Notes under the pieces: model-generated
The model's input: only the letters and a program-made list of their open reading frames with translations
Database searches by the model: none
Told to the model about the DNA's origin: nothing
Source of the DNA: Prescottella equi
GTDB taxonomy: Bacteria > Actinomycetota > Actinomycetes > Mycobacteriales > Mycobacteriaceae
Direction of reading: 5' to 3'
Assembly (NCBI RefSeq): GCF_020171745.1
Contig: NZ_JAIVAH010000004.1
Location: forward strand, 62,001 to 126,000
DNA length: 64,000 nt
Part shown: positions 41,199 to 50,496 of the stretch, piece after piece
How positions within the stretch are numbered: the first letter of the stretch is position 1
Layout: each line of letters starts with the position of its first letter
Made by a program: the position numbers and the translations under genes

Positions 41199-42758
41199 GT
41201 GACCCAGCTGACGGACGAGCACCCCGCGCCCTCGTCCGGCGGATCCCGGACCGTCAGCCCCGCTCCGGCCACGCCGCCCCCGGATTTCGGTCCGACCGAC
41301 CGTCGGCGCGGGTGGATCGCGACACTCGTGGTCACCGCGCTCGCCGCGATCACCCGGTTCGTGATGCTGAACTACCCCACCGACGCGGGCACCCCCGTCT
41401 TCGACGAGAAGCATTACGTGCCGCAAGGATGGCAGGTCCTCACCGGTGGCGGGCTCGAGGACAATCCCGGCTACGGGCTGGTGGTGCATCCGCCGGTGGG
41501 CAAACAGCTGATCGCGATGGGCGAGGCGCTGTTCGGCTACAACGCGTGGGGCTGGCGGTTCGCGTCGGCCCTCGCCGGCACGATCCTGGTGCTGTTGGTG
41601 ATGCGGATCGTCCGGCGCATGACCCGGTCGACACTGATCGGCGCGATCGCCGGCATCCTGCTGATCGTCGACGGCGTCACCTTCGTCTCGTCCCGCCTCG
41701 GCATGCTCGACATCTTCCTGGCCCTGTTCACCGTCGCGGCGCTGGGCTGCCTCGTCGTCGACCGGGACCAGGTGCGCGAGCGGATGGCCCGGGTGCGGGC
41801 CGAGGGACGCATCGGCCTCACCGAGTTCGGTCCACGACTGGGCGTGCGGTGGTGGCGATTCGGCGCCGGCCTGATGCTCGGTCTGGCGTGCGGCACCAAG
41901 TGGTCCGGCATGTACTTCATCGCGTTCTTCGGCCTGCTGTGCGTCGGGTTCGACATCGCCGCGCGCCGCGCCTACGGGGTCCGGCGGCCGTGGGTCGGCA
42001 CCGCGATCCGCGACATAGTCCCGTCGCTGTACGCGCTCGTCGTGGTGCCGTTGGTCGTGTATCTCGGCACGTACGGGGCCTGGTTCGCGAGCGAGACCGG
42101 CGTCGACCGGCATGCCGCCGGCAATCAGATCGGCACGGGTGGGCCGTTCTCGTTCGTGCCCGAGGCCCTGCGCTCGCTGTGGTACTACAGCGCCAAGGTG
42201 CTCGAGTTCCATTCGGGCCTGACCAATTCGGCCGGCAACCACCATCCGTGGGAGTCGAAGCCGTGGACGTGGCCGATGGGCCTGCGCCCGATGCTCTACT
42301 ACTTCGCCGAGGGCGAGCACGTGTCCGGCTGCGGCGGGCCCAGCTGCGTCAAGGCGGTGATGCTGATCGGCACACCCGCGATGTGGTGGCTCGCGGTGCC
42401 GGTCCTCGGGTGGGCGCTGTGGCGGACGTTCGTCAGCCGCGACTGGCGCTACGCGACGGTGCTCACCGGCTATGCGGCCGCGCTGCTGCCCTGGTTCGTG
42501 ACGCTGGACCGCCAGATGTACTACTTCTACGCGGTCGCGCTGGCCCCGTTCTTCGTGATGGCGATCGCGCTCGTCCTCGGTGAGATTCTCGGCGCCGCCA
42601 AGGCTTCCGCCGAGCGGCGCGGCACCGGACTGCTCGCGGTGTGCCTCTACGTGGGGCTGGTGGTCGCGAACTTCGTGTGGCTGTGGCCGATCCTGACGGC
42701 CGTGCCGATCACTCCGGAGATGTGGCAGCAGCAACTGTGGTTGCCGAGCTGGCGCTGA
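41199..42758 (+). CDS. pmt: Polyprenyl-phosphate-mannose:protein O-mannosyltransferase
   Basis: 519-residue polytopic GT39 enzyme that transfers mannose from a polyprenyl carrier to Ser/Thr of exported proteins. The catalytic acidic loop PVFDEKHYVPQGW is near the N-terminus, with HPPVGKQLIAMGEALFGYNAWGWR after it and DRQMYYFYAVALAPFF near the C-terminus. Eleven or so membrane helices are predicted by eye. GTG 41199 gives VTQLTDEH; an upstream in-frame GTG at 41178 is possible. Divergent from rsmI. Secreted Ser/Thr-rich proteins in this window could be substrates. Confidence 0.93.
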   Translation: MTQLTDEHPAPSSGGSRTVSPAPATPPPDFGPTDRRRGWIATLVVTALAAITRFVMLNYPTDAGTPVFDEKHYVPQGWQVLTGGGLEDNPGYGLVVHPPVGKQLIAMGEALFGYNAWGWRFASALAGTILVLLVMRIVRRMTRSTLIGAIAGILLIVDGVTFVSSRLGMLDIFLALFTVAALGCLVVDRDQVRERMARVRAEGRIGLTEFGPRLGVRWWRFGAGLMLGLACGTKWSGMYFIAFFGLLCVGFDIAARRAYGVRRPWVGTAIRDIVPSLYALVVVPLVVYLGTYGAWFASETGVDRHAAGNQIGTGGPFSFVPEALRSLWYYSAKVLEFHSGLTNSAGNHHPWESKPWTWPMGLRPMLYYFAEGEHVSGCGGPSCVKAVMLIGTPAMWWLAVPVLGWALWRTFVSRDWRYATVLTGYAAALLPWFVTLDRQMYYFYAVALAPFFVMAIALVLGEILGAAKASAERRGTGLLAVCLYVGLVVANFVWLWPILTAVPITPEMWQQQLWLPSWR

Positions 42759-42829
42759 CCCGGCACGAACGGCAACTACTTCTCCGCGAAACGCCCCCGC
42801 ACTCCCCCTCCGTGGGTAGTGTGCTCCGA

Positions 42830-43873
42830 ATGTCCAGACCGTCCGCAATCGTGACGATCGTGCTCGCCGCGCTGACCGTGCTCGTACCGGCAACGGCGCG
42901 TGCGGATTCCGGCCAGACCGCACCACGCTTCTCCGACGTGACGTCGGTCGGCGTCCACAACACGTTCGAGAAGCACCGATACCCGTTCCTCGCCGATGCG
43001 CTCGACGCCGGCGCCGGCCTGATCGAGCTGGACGTCTGGACCAATGCCGTAGGTCCGGATTGGCGTGTGTCGCACTCCAACCCGATCGCGAACGACAACA
43101 ACTGCGCGGGCGCGACCTCGGCCGACCGGCTGCGGACGGGACCGCGCGACCAGTTCCTGAGCGGCTGCCTCGACGACCTGCGCGCCTGGCACGACGCCAA
43201 CCCCGACCACCCGCCCGTGGTGGTGAAGGTCGAGATGAAGGACGGGTTCACCGCGCCGTTCGGTCGCGGCCCGCGAGAGTTCGACGCGCTGGTGCGCAGC
43301 CGGCTCGGCGACGCGCTGTTCGGGCCCGCCGATCTTCTCGCGCACGGTGGTCCGTCCGCCGCGACACTCGACGACGCCGTCCGCACCGCGGGATGGCCCG
43401 GGGTGGACGCGCTGCGCGGCCGGTTCCTCGTGGAACTGATTCCGGGGACGGTGCAGGAGAACAATCCGCTCGACACGTGGTGGATCGATCGTGCGTATGC
43501 GACACATCTGTCGGATCTCGGCCGAGTCGGCGCGCTGGGGCTGGCGAGCGCGTTCCCGGCAGTGCACCGGGCGCAGGCCGGTGACCCGCGGATGCGGTAC
43601 GACGCCGCGCTGCGGCCCTGGTTCGTGGTGTTCGACGTGGACGCGACGGAATTCACCCGCGGCGACATCGACACCGGGTGGTACCGCGACCACGGCTACC
43701 TGGTGGTCGTCACCGATGCACACAAGGTGTTTCCGCTGCTCGATCCGGTCGCGCCTTCCGAGGCCGACGCCCGGACCCGCGTGCTCGACCTCGCGGGCCG
43801 CTCGGCGTCCGTCGTCTCCACCGACTGGACCCCGCTGCCCCGGATCCTGTCGATGGTCACCGATCGCGGCTGA
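42830..43873 (+). CDS. Secreted Ca2+-dependent phosphoinositide PLC-like protein
   Basis: 347 residues: signal peptide ending near ATARADS, then a TIM-barrel phosphodiesterase domain with the first catalytic His in VGVHNTFEKH, metal-type acids in LIELDVWT and the second His in RVSHSNP, plus VVVKVEMKDGF and LVELIPG. This matches the bacterial Ca2+-dependent PI-PLC family. It is predicted to act outside the cell on phosphatidylinositol-like lipids. Start ATG 42830 (GTG 42821 is also in frame). The natural substrate (own PI-mannosides or host lipids) is unknown. Confidence 0.82.
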   Translation: MSRPSAIVTIVLAALTVLVPATARADSGQTAPRFSDVTSVGVHNTFEKHRYPFLADALDAGAGLIELDVWTNAVGPDWRVSHSNPIANDNNCAGATSADRLRTGPRDQFLSGCLDDLRAWHDANPDHPPVVVKVEMKDGFTAPFGRGPREFDALVRSRLGDALFGPADLLAHGGPSAATLDDAVRTAGWPGVDALRGRFLVELIPGTVQENNPLDTWWIDRAYATHLSDLGRVGALGLASAFPAVHRAQAGDPRMRYDAALRPWFVVFDVDATEFTRGDIDTGWYRDHGYLVVVTDAHKVFPLLDPVAPSEADARTRVLDLAGRSASVVSTDWTPLPRILSMVTDRG

Positions 43874-43885
43874 CGGCAGCGGGCG

Positions 43886-45442
43886 TCACGTCCAGCGTCG
43901 CAGCGCCCGCGTCGACAGTCGTCGTTCCTTGCGCGAGGCCAGGATCATCGGATCGCGGGAAAGATCCCGGTACAGCGAGACGCACAGGCCGACCATGACG
44001 AGCACGAACGGCGCCGCGGCGATGATCGTCATGGTCTGCAGGCCGTTGAGCGCGTCCGCGCCGCCGGTCCACAGGATCAGCGCCGCGACACCGCCGGTGA
44101 GCAGACCCCAGAAGACGACGACCCACCTGGCCGGTGCGAGGGCACCGCGCTGCGACAGGGTGCCCATCACCATCGACGCCGCGTCGGCGCCCGAGACGAA
44201 GAAGATCGCGACCAGCACCATCACCAGCACGGTCGAGACCCCGAACAGCGGCAGGTGCTCGAGCATCCCGAACAGCTGACTCTCGGTGGTGTCCCGGCCG
44301 GCCAGGTCGATGCCCTCGCGCTGCTCGTTGATGCCGGCGCCGCCGAACACCGAGAACCACAGCAGGCTGACGAGACTCGGGATGAGGATGACCCCGACGA
44401 CGAACTCGCGGATGGTGCGGCCGCGGCTGATCCGCGCGAGGAACATCCCGACGAACGGGGCCCAGGAGATCCACCACGCCCAGTAGAAGATCGTCCACGA
44501 CGACAGCCACTCGGCGGTCTCGGGATTGCTCGACGCCGCGGTGCGCGCGGACATCGAGGCCAGGTCGGCGGCGTAGTTGCCGATCGTGGTGGGGATGAGA
44601 TTGAGGATCAGCACCGTCGGCCCGAGCACGAACACGAACACCGCGAGGACGAGGGCCAGCACCATGTTGATGTTCGACAGCCACTGGATGCCCTTGGCCA
44701 CACCGGACACCGCCGACGCGACGAACGCCAGGGTGAGGACCGCGACGACCGCGACGAGCAGGAACGTGCCGACCTCGCCCATCCAGCCGATCACCTCGAG
44801 CCCGGAACCGATCTGCAGCGCGCCCAGGCCCAGGGACGCGGCGGTACCGAACATCGTCGCGAAGATCGCGAGGATGTCGATGACCCTGCCGATCGGCCCC
44901 TCGCTGCGGCGGCCGAGAAGCGGGAAGAACGCCGCGCTGATCAGCTGCGGGCGGCCGCGGCGGTACGTCCCGTACGCGATGGCGAGTCCCATCACCGCGT
45001 AGATGGACCACGGGTGCAGGCTCCAGTGGAACATCGTGGTGGCCATCGCCGTTCCGACGCCGCCGTCGGTGCCGGGCGGCGGCGTGACGAAGTGCGCGAG
45101 CGGTTCGGCGACGCCGAAGAACATCAGTCCGATGCCCATTCCGGCGCTGAACATCATCGCGATCCAGCTGACGGTCGTGAACTCGGGCTTCTCGCCGTCC
45201 TTCCCGAGCGGGACCCGGCCGTACTTGCTCGCGGCGAGCCACAGGGTGAAGACGACGAACGACGACGCGGCGATGACGAACAGCCAGCCCATGTTGGTGA
45301 CCAGCCAGTCGAGCATGTCGCCGGTGACGGATTGGAGGTTGTCGGGCGCCGCGAGTCCCCACACGACGATCGCGGCGACTGCGCTCGCGGCCACGCCGAA
45401 CACCACACGGTCGGTCCCGGACAGCTCGCGTGCGCCTGCCAT
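43886..45442 (-). CDS. BCCT-family betaine/choline/carnitine transporter
   Basis: 518-residue secondary transporter with twelve helices. The signature region MFSAGMGIGLMFFGVAEPLAHF and the tryptophan-rich segment SSWTIFYWAWWISWAPFVGMFLARISRGRTIREF are diagnostic of BCCT. The GMGIGL glycine stretch is the type associated with sodium-coupled betaine uptake. It probably imports compatible solutes in osmotic stress. The C-terminus has a short basic tail (RKERRLSTRALRRWT) that may be the osmosensor. No substrate genes adjoin. Confidence 0.92.
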   Translation of the reverse strand: MAGARELSGTDRVVFGVAASAVAAIVVWGLAAPDNLQSVTGDMLDWLVTNMGWLFVIAASSFVVFTLWLAASKYGRVPLGKDGEKPEFTTVSWIAMMFSAGMGIGLMFFGVAEPLAHFVTPPPGTDGGVGTAMATTMFHWSLHPWSIYAVMGLAIAYGTYRRGRPQLISAAFFPLLGRRSEGPIGRVIDILAIFATMFGTAASLGLGALQIGSGLEVIGWMGEVGTFLLVAVVAVLTLAFVASAVSGVAKGIQWLSNINMVLALVLAVFVFVLGPTVLILNLIPTTIGNYAADLASMSARTAASSNPETAEWLSSWTIFYWAWWISWAPFVGMFLARISRGRTIREFVVGVILIPSLVSLLWFSVFGGAGINEQREGIDLAGRDTTESQLFGMLEHLPLFGVSTVLVMVLVAIFFVSGADAASMVMGTLSQRGALAPARWVVVFWGLLTGGVAALILWTGGADALNGLQTMTIIAAAPFVLVMVGLCVSLYRDLSRDPMILASRKERRLSTRALRRWT

Positions 45443-45478
45443 TCCTCAAACGGTGCTCATTCTCGCGCCCAAAAGCAA

Positions 45479-45511
45479 GCACCCGGCGCCCCGTGGCGGG
45501 GAACCGGGTGC
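45479..45511 (-). terminator. Terminator after the doxX gene
   Basis: GCACCCGG (45479-45486) pairs with CCGGGTGC (45504-45511), with an inner GCCCC/GGGG stem. It is 14 bases past the doxX stop on the minus strand and ahead of the BCCT start at 45442. Confidence 0.65.
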
Positions 45512-45524
45512 GTGCGGATCGTCG

Positions 45525-45953
45525 TCAGGACGCGGACAGGACCCTCGAGTTCTTGCCGATGACGGCATCGACGCTGAACCGGCCGGCTCCGACGCCCGCG
45601 ATCAGCAGCGACGCTACGCCGAGCGCCAGGACCAGCTCGTAGCCGCCGTCTCCGACGAAGATGCCGTTGCCGACGTGCACGATGAAGAACGCGCCGAGCA
45701 TGTTCAGGAACAGCAGGCCGCCGGCGATGCGGGTGGCGAAGCCGATGAGCAGGGCGATGCCGCCGACCAGTTCGATCGTGGCGGCGACGATCGCGGAGAC
45801 GTCGGCCAGCGGGACGTCCATTCCGGCGAAAGCGGCCTGGGTGCCGTCGATGCCCCAGGTGGAGAACTTCTGCCACCCGTGCGCGATGAAGATCACGCCC
45901 AGGCCGATGCGGGCGATGAGCACGCTGACGTCACGAAATGCGGTGGAGTTCAT
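45525..45953 (-). CDS. DoxX-family membrane protein
   Basis: 142 residues, four membrane helices: DVSVLIARIGLGVIFIAHGWQKF at the N-terminus (the DoxX HGWQK motif), then VAATIELVGGIALLIGFATRIAGGLLFL and YELVLALGVASLLIAG. ATG 45953 follows AGGG. Related actinobacterial proteins take part in membrane-associated thiol/oxidative-stress complexes, but no partner (SseA/SodA) is here. It lies 44 bases downstream of the gntR gene on the same strand, perhaps in its transcript. Confidence 0.85.
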   Translation of the reverse strand: MNSTAFRDVSVLIARIGLGVIFIAHGWQKFSTWGIDGTQAAFAGMDVPLADVSAIVAATIELVGGIALLIGFATRIAGGLLFLNMLGAFFIVHVGNGIFVGDGGYELVLALGVASLLIAGVGAGRFSVDAVIGKNSRVLSAS

Positions 45954-45997
45954 GACCCAACCCTGACACAGATTAGGTTGAAGCGTCAACTAACGGC

Positions 45998-46357
45998 TCA
46001 GGCGCCCTCCAGCGCACTCCCCACGAACGCCGCGGCGTCCTCGTCCGAGATCCCGAGCCGACGGACCACCCGGACGTACTCGGTCGCAGCCTCCTGGGCC
46101 TTGGCCCGCGTCGGGTCACCGGACGCCGCGACGAAGGAACCGAGCCGCCCGCGGGTCTCGATGACGCCGAGCTGCTCGAGCTCGCGATAGGTGCGCGCGA
46201 CGGTGTTCGGCGCGATGTGGAGCTGGGATGCCAGGCCCCGAACCGTCGGGATCTTGGTACCGGCCACGAGCCGCTCGGACTTGACGAGTTCGAGTATCTG
46301 CGTGCGCAACTGCTCGAACGGCGGCGTCGACGACGCATGGTCGATCTCGATGTCCAC
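45998..46357 (-). CDS. GntR-family (YtrA-type) transcriptional regulator
   Basis: 119-residue short GntR protein with an N-terminal winged helix (PFEQLRTQILELVKSERLVAGTKIPTVRGLASQLHIAPNTVARTYRELEQLGVIETRGRLG) and only a small C-terminal dimerisation tail, as in the YtrA subgroup. GTG 46357 follows GGGGAG. YtrA-type regulators usually control adjacent transport operons; here DoxX is the next gene. Confidence 0.88.
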   Translation of the reverse strand: MDIEIDHASSTPPFEQLRTQILELVKSERLVAGTKIPTVRGLASQLHIAPNTVARTYRELEQLGVIETRGRLGSFVAASGDPTRAKAQEAATEYVRVVRRLGISDEDAAAFVGSALEGA

Positions 46358-46410
46358 GACTCCCCTTCCGGCCCCACGCAAGCCCCTCTGTCCGGGGCGA
46401 ACGCGTGAAT

Positions 46411-47097
46411 TCACGGTATCGCGGCGACCGCGTCCTCAATGGAAAACGAACCCTCCGTGAGCATCAAAGCGCGCCGGACCGCACGAGGTGGGCGGCCTTC
46501 CGAACCGGAGGCGATCAGGGCCGCGATCACCGCCGCGACGTCGCCGCGCGGCACCGTGCCCCGTTCGAGTGGAGGCTCCGTGAGCGTCACCTCGCCCGTC
46601 GGATCGTCGTCGGTCAGTCCGCCGGGCCGCAGGATCGTCCAGTCGAGGCCGTCCCGGCGTCGCAGATCGTCCTCGGCAGCGGTCTTCGCAACCAGGTACG
46701 CCGCGAACACGTCGTCGGTGCCGTCGGGAATCGGTTCGCCGGCACCGAACGAGCTGATCTGCACGAATCTCCGCACCCCGGCCCGTTCGGCGGCGTCGGC
46801 CATGAGGACCGCGGCGCCGCGATCGACGGCGTCCTTCCGGGCCGCGCCGCTGCCCGGGCCGGCGCCCGCCGCGAACACGACCGCATCCGCACCGCGCACG
46901 ATCTCCGCCACCTCGTCGACGGTCGCGGTCTCGAGGTCGACGACCACCGGCAGCGCGCCGAGGGCCCGCACCGGCCCCGCATGATCGGGATTGCGGATCA
47001 GCGCCACCGCCCGATCACCCGACGCGGTCAACTCCTTGATCAGGTGCCTGGCGATCTTGCCGTGCCCGCCGGCGATGACGATGCGTCGATCGGTCAT
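46411..47097 (-). CDS. NAD(P)-binding atypical SDR (NmrA/YwnB-like)
   Basis: 228-residue Rossmann protein. The nucleotide loop is VIAGGHGKIARHL (GxxGxxG-type), with KTAAEDDLR carrying the SDR-like Lys. Members act as NAD(P)H sensors or reductases. ATG 47097 has GAGGAG eight bases upstream; GTG 47106 is too close to that site. It diverges from the arsC-like gene. Confidence 0.85.
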   Translation of the reverse strand: MTDRRIVIAGGHGKIARHLIKELTASGDRAVALIRNPDHAGPVRALGALPVVVDLETATVDEVAEIVRGADAVVFAAGAGPGSGAARKDAVDRGAAVLMADAAERAGVRRFVQISSFGAGEPIPDGTDDVFAAYLVAKTAAEDDLRRRDGLDWTILRPGGLTDDDPTGEVTLTEPPLERGTVPRGDVAAVIAALIASGSEGRPPRAVRRALMLTEGSFSIEDAVAAIP

Positions 47098-47178
47098 GTC
47101 CAACACTCCTCACGCTGGGTTCGTGACTAGCTGGTCTCCATGCTCCGTCATCCATTGTCCCCGTGCAGAATGGCAGGC

Positions 47179-47535
47179 ATGGCAGGTACCGCAAAGAACG
47201 CAACGATCTATCACAATCCCCGCTGCAGCACGTCGCGGAACACGTTGAAGCTCATCGAGGAGGCCGGCCTCGAACCGACCGTCGTCAAGTACCTCGAGAC
47301 GCCGCCGTCGCGGGACGGGCTGCGCAAACTCCTCGACGACGCCGGCCTGCGCCCGAGCGAGGCGATCCGCACGAAGGAGGCCGTCTACAAGGAACTCGGT
47401 CTCGCGACTGCCTCCGAGGACGAACTGCTCGACGCGATGGTCGACAACCCGATCCTCATCGAACGCCCCATCGTCGTGACCGACCTCGGCACCGTGCTGG
47501 CGCGGCCGTACGAGAAGGTGCGCGAGATCCTCTGA
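47179..47535 (+). CDS. arsC: ArsC-family (glutaredoxin-type) arsenate reductase
   Basis: 118-residue thioredoxin-fold protein. The active site IYHNPRCSTSRNTLKLIEE carries the nucleophilic Cys, and the C-terminal NPILIERPIVV has the Arg that in E. coli ArsC contacts arsenate. Other ars genes are absent, so it may be a stand-alone arsenate reductase or a related YffB-like protein. Start ATG 47179 (ATG 47170 also in frame). Confidence 0.85.
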   Translation: MAGTAKNATIYHNPRCSTSRNTLKLIEEAGLEPTVVKYLETPPSRDGLRKLLDDAGLRPSEAIRTKEAVYKELGLATASEDELLDAMVDNPILIERPIVVTDLGTVLARPYEKVREIL

Positions 47536-47546
47536 TCCCGGCGGCG

Positions 47547-48773
47547 TCAGGGCAGCGGATCGCGCGCGATCGGGCACGACATGCAGCGCGGTCCGCCCCG
47601 CCCGGACCCCAACTCGGAACCCGAGATTCGCAACACCTCGATGCCCGACGCCTCCATCCGCGCGTTGGTCTCCACGTTGCGCTCGTAGGCCACCACGACG
47701 CCGGGTGCGAGCGCGAGAGTGTTGTTGCCGTCGTCCCACTGTTCCCGCTCGGCGGTGACGTGGTCGAGCCCGGTGTCGATCACCCGCAGCTTGCCGATCC
47801 CCATCGCCGCCGCGGCGGCCTCGAGGAACGGCTCCGGACCGCTGATTCGAGCGGTGCCGTCGTCGCTTCGAATCGTGAAGGCCGACAACGTTTCCCGCAC
47901 TGCCGGGTACATCACGACGGCATCGGTGTCCACCATCGTCAGGACGGTGTCCAGATGCATCGACGCCCGCCGCTGCTCGATCGGCACCGCGAGCACGGTG
48001 TGTGCGAGCCCGTCCTCGAAGACGCTGCGTGCCAAGGCTTCCGCACCCGCGGGAGTGGTCCGCTCCCCCACCCCGACGGCGATCACTCCGGGCGCCAGCA
48101 GCAGCACGTCGCCGCCCTCCACCGGGGCCGTGTGCGATTCGTACGCGCGCCGCACCCCACGGAAGCGCGGGTGGTGGGCGTAGATGAGGTCGGTGAGCGA
48201 CGCCTCCCGCACCCTCACCGGTAGTGCGAGGGTCGTGATCGCGACGCGTCCGCGCACCCAGAACGACGAGTCCCGGGTGAACAGCAGGTTCGGCAACGGG
48301 TCGATCACGAAGTCGCCGCCGTGGTGCATCAACCGGACCAGCGACGGCGTCGCGGCACCGGTCCCGATCGGCAACTCGTCGAAGGTCATCCCGGCGGTGA
48401 GAACGCCGGCCAGATCGGCCGGGGGGATCCCCCGCAGGTGCGCGGCCAGATCCTGCGCGAGCACGTGCCCCAGTTTGCGCGGGTCGACGGCGGCCGAGAT
48501 GCCCTGTATCCGCGCCGCGCCGCTCGTCGTGAGCGTCTCGGCCAACAGGTCGGCGAGCAGCAGGACCTCGACGCCGCGTCCGCGCAACACGTCGGCGAAC
48601 GCGTCGTGCTCGTCCTGCGCGCGGTCCAGCCAGGGCAAGCCGTCGAAGAGCAGTTGGTCGTTGTTGCGCGGCGTCAGTCTGCGCAGTTCGTCACCCGGCC
48701 GGTGCAGCAGCACCGTGCGCAGCGCACCCACCTCGGTGTCGACACCCGGCTTCGACGACTCCTGCGCGGTCAT
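47547..48773 (-). CDS. arcA: Arginine deiminase
   Basis: 408-residue enzyme that hydrolyses arginine to citrulline and ammonia. The guanidine-handling blocks are [13 protein letters not shown], and [12 protein letters not shown]; the catalytic cysteine is in the C-terminal GGPRCMSCP (Cys about 397). ArcB and ArcC are not adjacent. ATG 48773 lies six bases downstream of a -10-like TACCGT (minus strand, 48780-48785), so the mRNA may be leaderless. It is divergent from soxR with a SoxR-type box between, and the arcA position matches the mycobacterial locus. Confidence 0.93.
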   Translation of the reverse strand: MTAQESSKPGVDTEVGALRTVLLHRPGDELRRLTPRNNDQLLFDGLPWLDRAQDEHDAFADVLRGRGVEVLLLADLLAETLTTSGAARIQGISAAVDPRKLGHVLAQDLAAHLRGIPPADLAGVLTAGMTFDELPIGTGAATPSLVRLMHHGGDFVIDPLPNLLFTRDSSFWVRGRVAITTLALPVRVREASLTDLIYAHHPRFRGVRRAYESHTAPVEGGDVLLLAPGVIAVGVGERTTPAGAEALARSVFEDGLAHTVLAVPIEQRRASMHLDTVLTMVDTDAVVMYPAVRETLSAFTIRSDDGTARISGPEPFLEAAAAAMGIGKLRVIDTGLDHVTAEREQWDDGNNTLALAPGVVVAYERNVETNARMEASGIEVLRISGSELGSGRGGPRCMSCPIARDPLP

Positions 48774-48820
48774 GCGTAAACGGTAGACCCGCGCGCGGCG
48801 GACGGCACCCCGCACCCAAT

Positions 48821-48838
48821 CCTCGAGTATTGTCGAGG
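48821..48838. promoter_or_regulatory. SoxR box between arcA and soxR
   Basis: CCTCGAGTATTGTCGAGG is an 18-base dyad with perfect CCTCGA/TCGAGG arms and a six-base centre. Length and arm layout match the SoxR box (consensus CCTCAAG...CTTGAGG) with A changed to G in the arms. It is 33 bases upstream of the soxR ATG and 47 upstream of the arcA ATG. Confidence 0.8.
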
Positions 48839-48871
48839 TTGCCGCATCGTGGAAGGGCAGAGGTCGTGGAC

Positions 48872-49327
48872 ATGCCGGAGTGGAACACCAAGGAACTGAC
48901 GCCGGGACAACTCTCCGAGCGCAGCGGTGTCGCGGTGTCCGCGCTGCACTTCTACGAGCGCGAGGGCCTCATCTCGAGCCGCCGCACCAGCGGCAACCAG
49001 CGCCGCTACAAGCGCGACGTGCTGCGCCGGGTCGCGTTCATCCGGCTGTCCCAGCGGGTCGGGATCCCGCTCGCAGAGATCCGCGACGCGCTGTCGACGC
49101 TCCCGGACGGCCGCACCCCCACCCGGAGCGACTGGGCGAGGCTGTCGAGCCGCTGGCACGCCGACCTCGACCGACGCATCGAGCAGCTCACCAGGCTGCG
49201 CGACGACCTCACCAACTGCATCGGATGCGGGTGCCTGTCCCTCGCGAGCTGCACGCTCGCGAATCCGCACGACGAACTGGGCACCGCGGGCCCCGGGGCC
49301 CGGGTCATCGACATCGAGATCGACTGA
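48872..49327 (+). CDS. soxR: Redox-sensitive MerR-family activator SoxR
   Basis: 151-residue MerR-type regulator. HTH and wing: [35 protein letters not shown]. The [2Fe-2S] ligands are Cys116, Cys119, Cys121 and Cys127 in [12 protein letters not shown]. In actinobacteria SoxR senses redox-active small molecules (phenazines, quinones) and often controls export or modification genes. Start ATG 48872; GTG 48866 is also in frame. The adjacent SoxR box suggests autoregulation or control of arcA. Confidence 0.93.
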   Translation: MPEWNTKELTPGQLSERSGVAVSALHFYEREGLISSRRTSGNQRRYKRDVLRRVAFIRLSQRVGIPLAEIRDALSTLPDGRTPTRSDWARLSSRWHADLDRRIEQLTRLRDDLTNCIGCGCLSLASCTLANPHDELGTAGPGARVIDIEID

Positions 49328-49337
49328 CCCGCGGCGG

Positions 49338-49847
49338 TCAGCCGGCTGCGGTGAGCCGGCGCAGCACCTCGTCACGGTCCCGGGCCACCATCTGCCCCAC
49401 CATCTGGCGGACGAGCGCCTCGATGCTCCCGCCGATCACCGGAACCTTCGCGGTGATCGTTCCGCGCACCGCGAGCAGCGCCCCGCCGCTGTGCGGGCGC
49501 AGGTCGTAGTCCCCGGCGATCGCGACGGGTATACCGGTGGAGGTGCCCTCCACCCGCCCCGACGCCCGGCCGTCGTCGATCGGACTCCACGAGTCGACGC
49601 GCTGCATGCGCATCTCCCCGCGAACGACCCTGCGCACCAACGACGGAAAGTTACCCGGATCGACCGTTTCGGTCATCGTCACCGTCACCAGCGGACGCCC
49701 CTCGGGGTCGAGGGACTCGACCACCTCGACGGCACCGCCGGAGCTCGGAGCCAGGCGGGAGCGCCAGTACTCCTCGTCGGTCAGCAGGGCGTGCACACGC
49801 TCGACCGGATGCTCGAACTCGGCCGAGAACTCGAATCGCTTCGGCAT
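49338..49847 (-). CDS. DUF2505-family protein (START-like)
   Basis: 169-residue protein of the START/SRPBCC-like DUF2505 group: FEHPVERVHALLTDEEYWRSRLAP at the N-terminus, DSWSPIDDGRASGRVEGTSTGIPVAIAGDYDLRP in the middle, and PVIGGSIEALVRQMVGQMVARDRDEVLRRL at the C-terminus. It converges on soxR with a ten-base gap. Lipid or hydrophobic ligand binding is possible by fold; otherwise unknown. Confidence 0.8.
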   Translation of the reverse strand: MPKRFEFSAEFEHPVERVHALLTDEEYWRSRLAPSSGGAVEVVESLDPEGRPLVTVTMTETVDPGNFPSLVRRVVRGEMRMQRVDSWSPIDDGRASGRVEGTSTGIPVAIAGDYDLRPHSGGALLAVRGTITAKVPVIGGSIEALVRQMVGQMVARDRDEVLRRLTAAG

Positions 49848-49869
49848 CCGTCGGACGCTACCCGACGGA

Positions 49870-50496
49870 TCAGGTGATCACGCCCCGTTCGCGGGCCGCC
49901 GCCACCGCCGCGGTGCGACTGTCGACGCCGAGCTTGGTGAACGCGTGCACCAGGTGGGACTTGACGGTGGCTTCACTCACGAACAACTGCTTCGCGATCG
50001 CCCGGTTCGACAGCCCCTGCGCCACCAGATCGAGAACCTCGACCTCGCGGGCACTGAGATCCACCCGTGGCTGCTGCATGCGACGGTAGAGCCGTTGCGC
50101 CACATCCGGATCCAGCACCGTATCGCCCCGCGCCGCCGCGAAGACCGACTCGATCAGCACCTCCGGGGCGGTGTCCTTGAGCAGATACCCGGAGGCACCC
50201 GCCTCGACCGCCCGCAGGATGTCCGCGTCGGTGTCGTACGTCGTGAGCACGACGACCCGCGGCGGATTCTCGACCGCCGTGATCTGTGCCGTCGCCCCCG
50301 CGCCGTCCAATCCGGAGCCGAGCCGCAGATCCATCAGCACGACGTCGGGCTTCGTGGACGCGGCCAGCAGCACCGCCTCCTCACCGGACGTCGCCTCGGC
50401 CACCACCTCGACGTCGTCGTGCGACGCGAGCAGCGCGCGCAGCCCCGCCCGCACGACGGGATGGTCGTCGACCAGCAGCACCCGTACGCCGCTCAC
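49870..50496 (-). CDS. NarL/LuxR-family response regulator
   Basis: 208-residue regulator: receiver with acidic DD (10-11), phospho-Asp about 56 (VLMDLRLG) and Lys (LLKDTAPE), and the C-terminal LuxR HTH (LSAREVEVLDLVAQGLSNRAIAKQLFVSEATVKSHLVHAF). ATG 50496 overlaps the kinase stop (ATGA). With the kinase it faces a divergent ABC transporter, the arrangement of envelope- or peptide-responsive LiaRS-like systems. Confidence 0.92.
   Translation of the reverse strand: MSGVRVLLVDDHPVVRAGLRALLASHDDVEVVAEATSGEEAVLLAASTKPDVVLMDLRLGSGLDGAGATAQITAVENPPRVVVLTTYDTDADILRAVEAGASGYLLKDTAPEVLIESVFAAARGDTVLDPDVAQRLYRRMQQPRVDLSAREVEVLDLVAQGLSNRAIAKQLFVSEATVKSHLVHAFTKLGVDSRTAAVAAARERGVIT

Noticed and set aside
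41172-42926. 584-residue minus-strand frame opposite pmt
   Set aside because: Shadow of the protein mannosyltransferase; low-complexity composition with many Arg, His and Gln.
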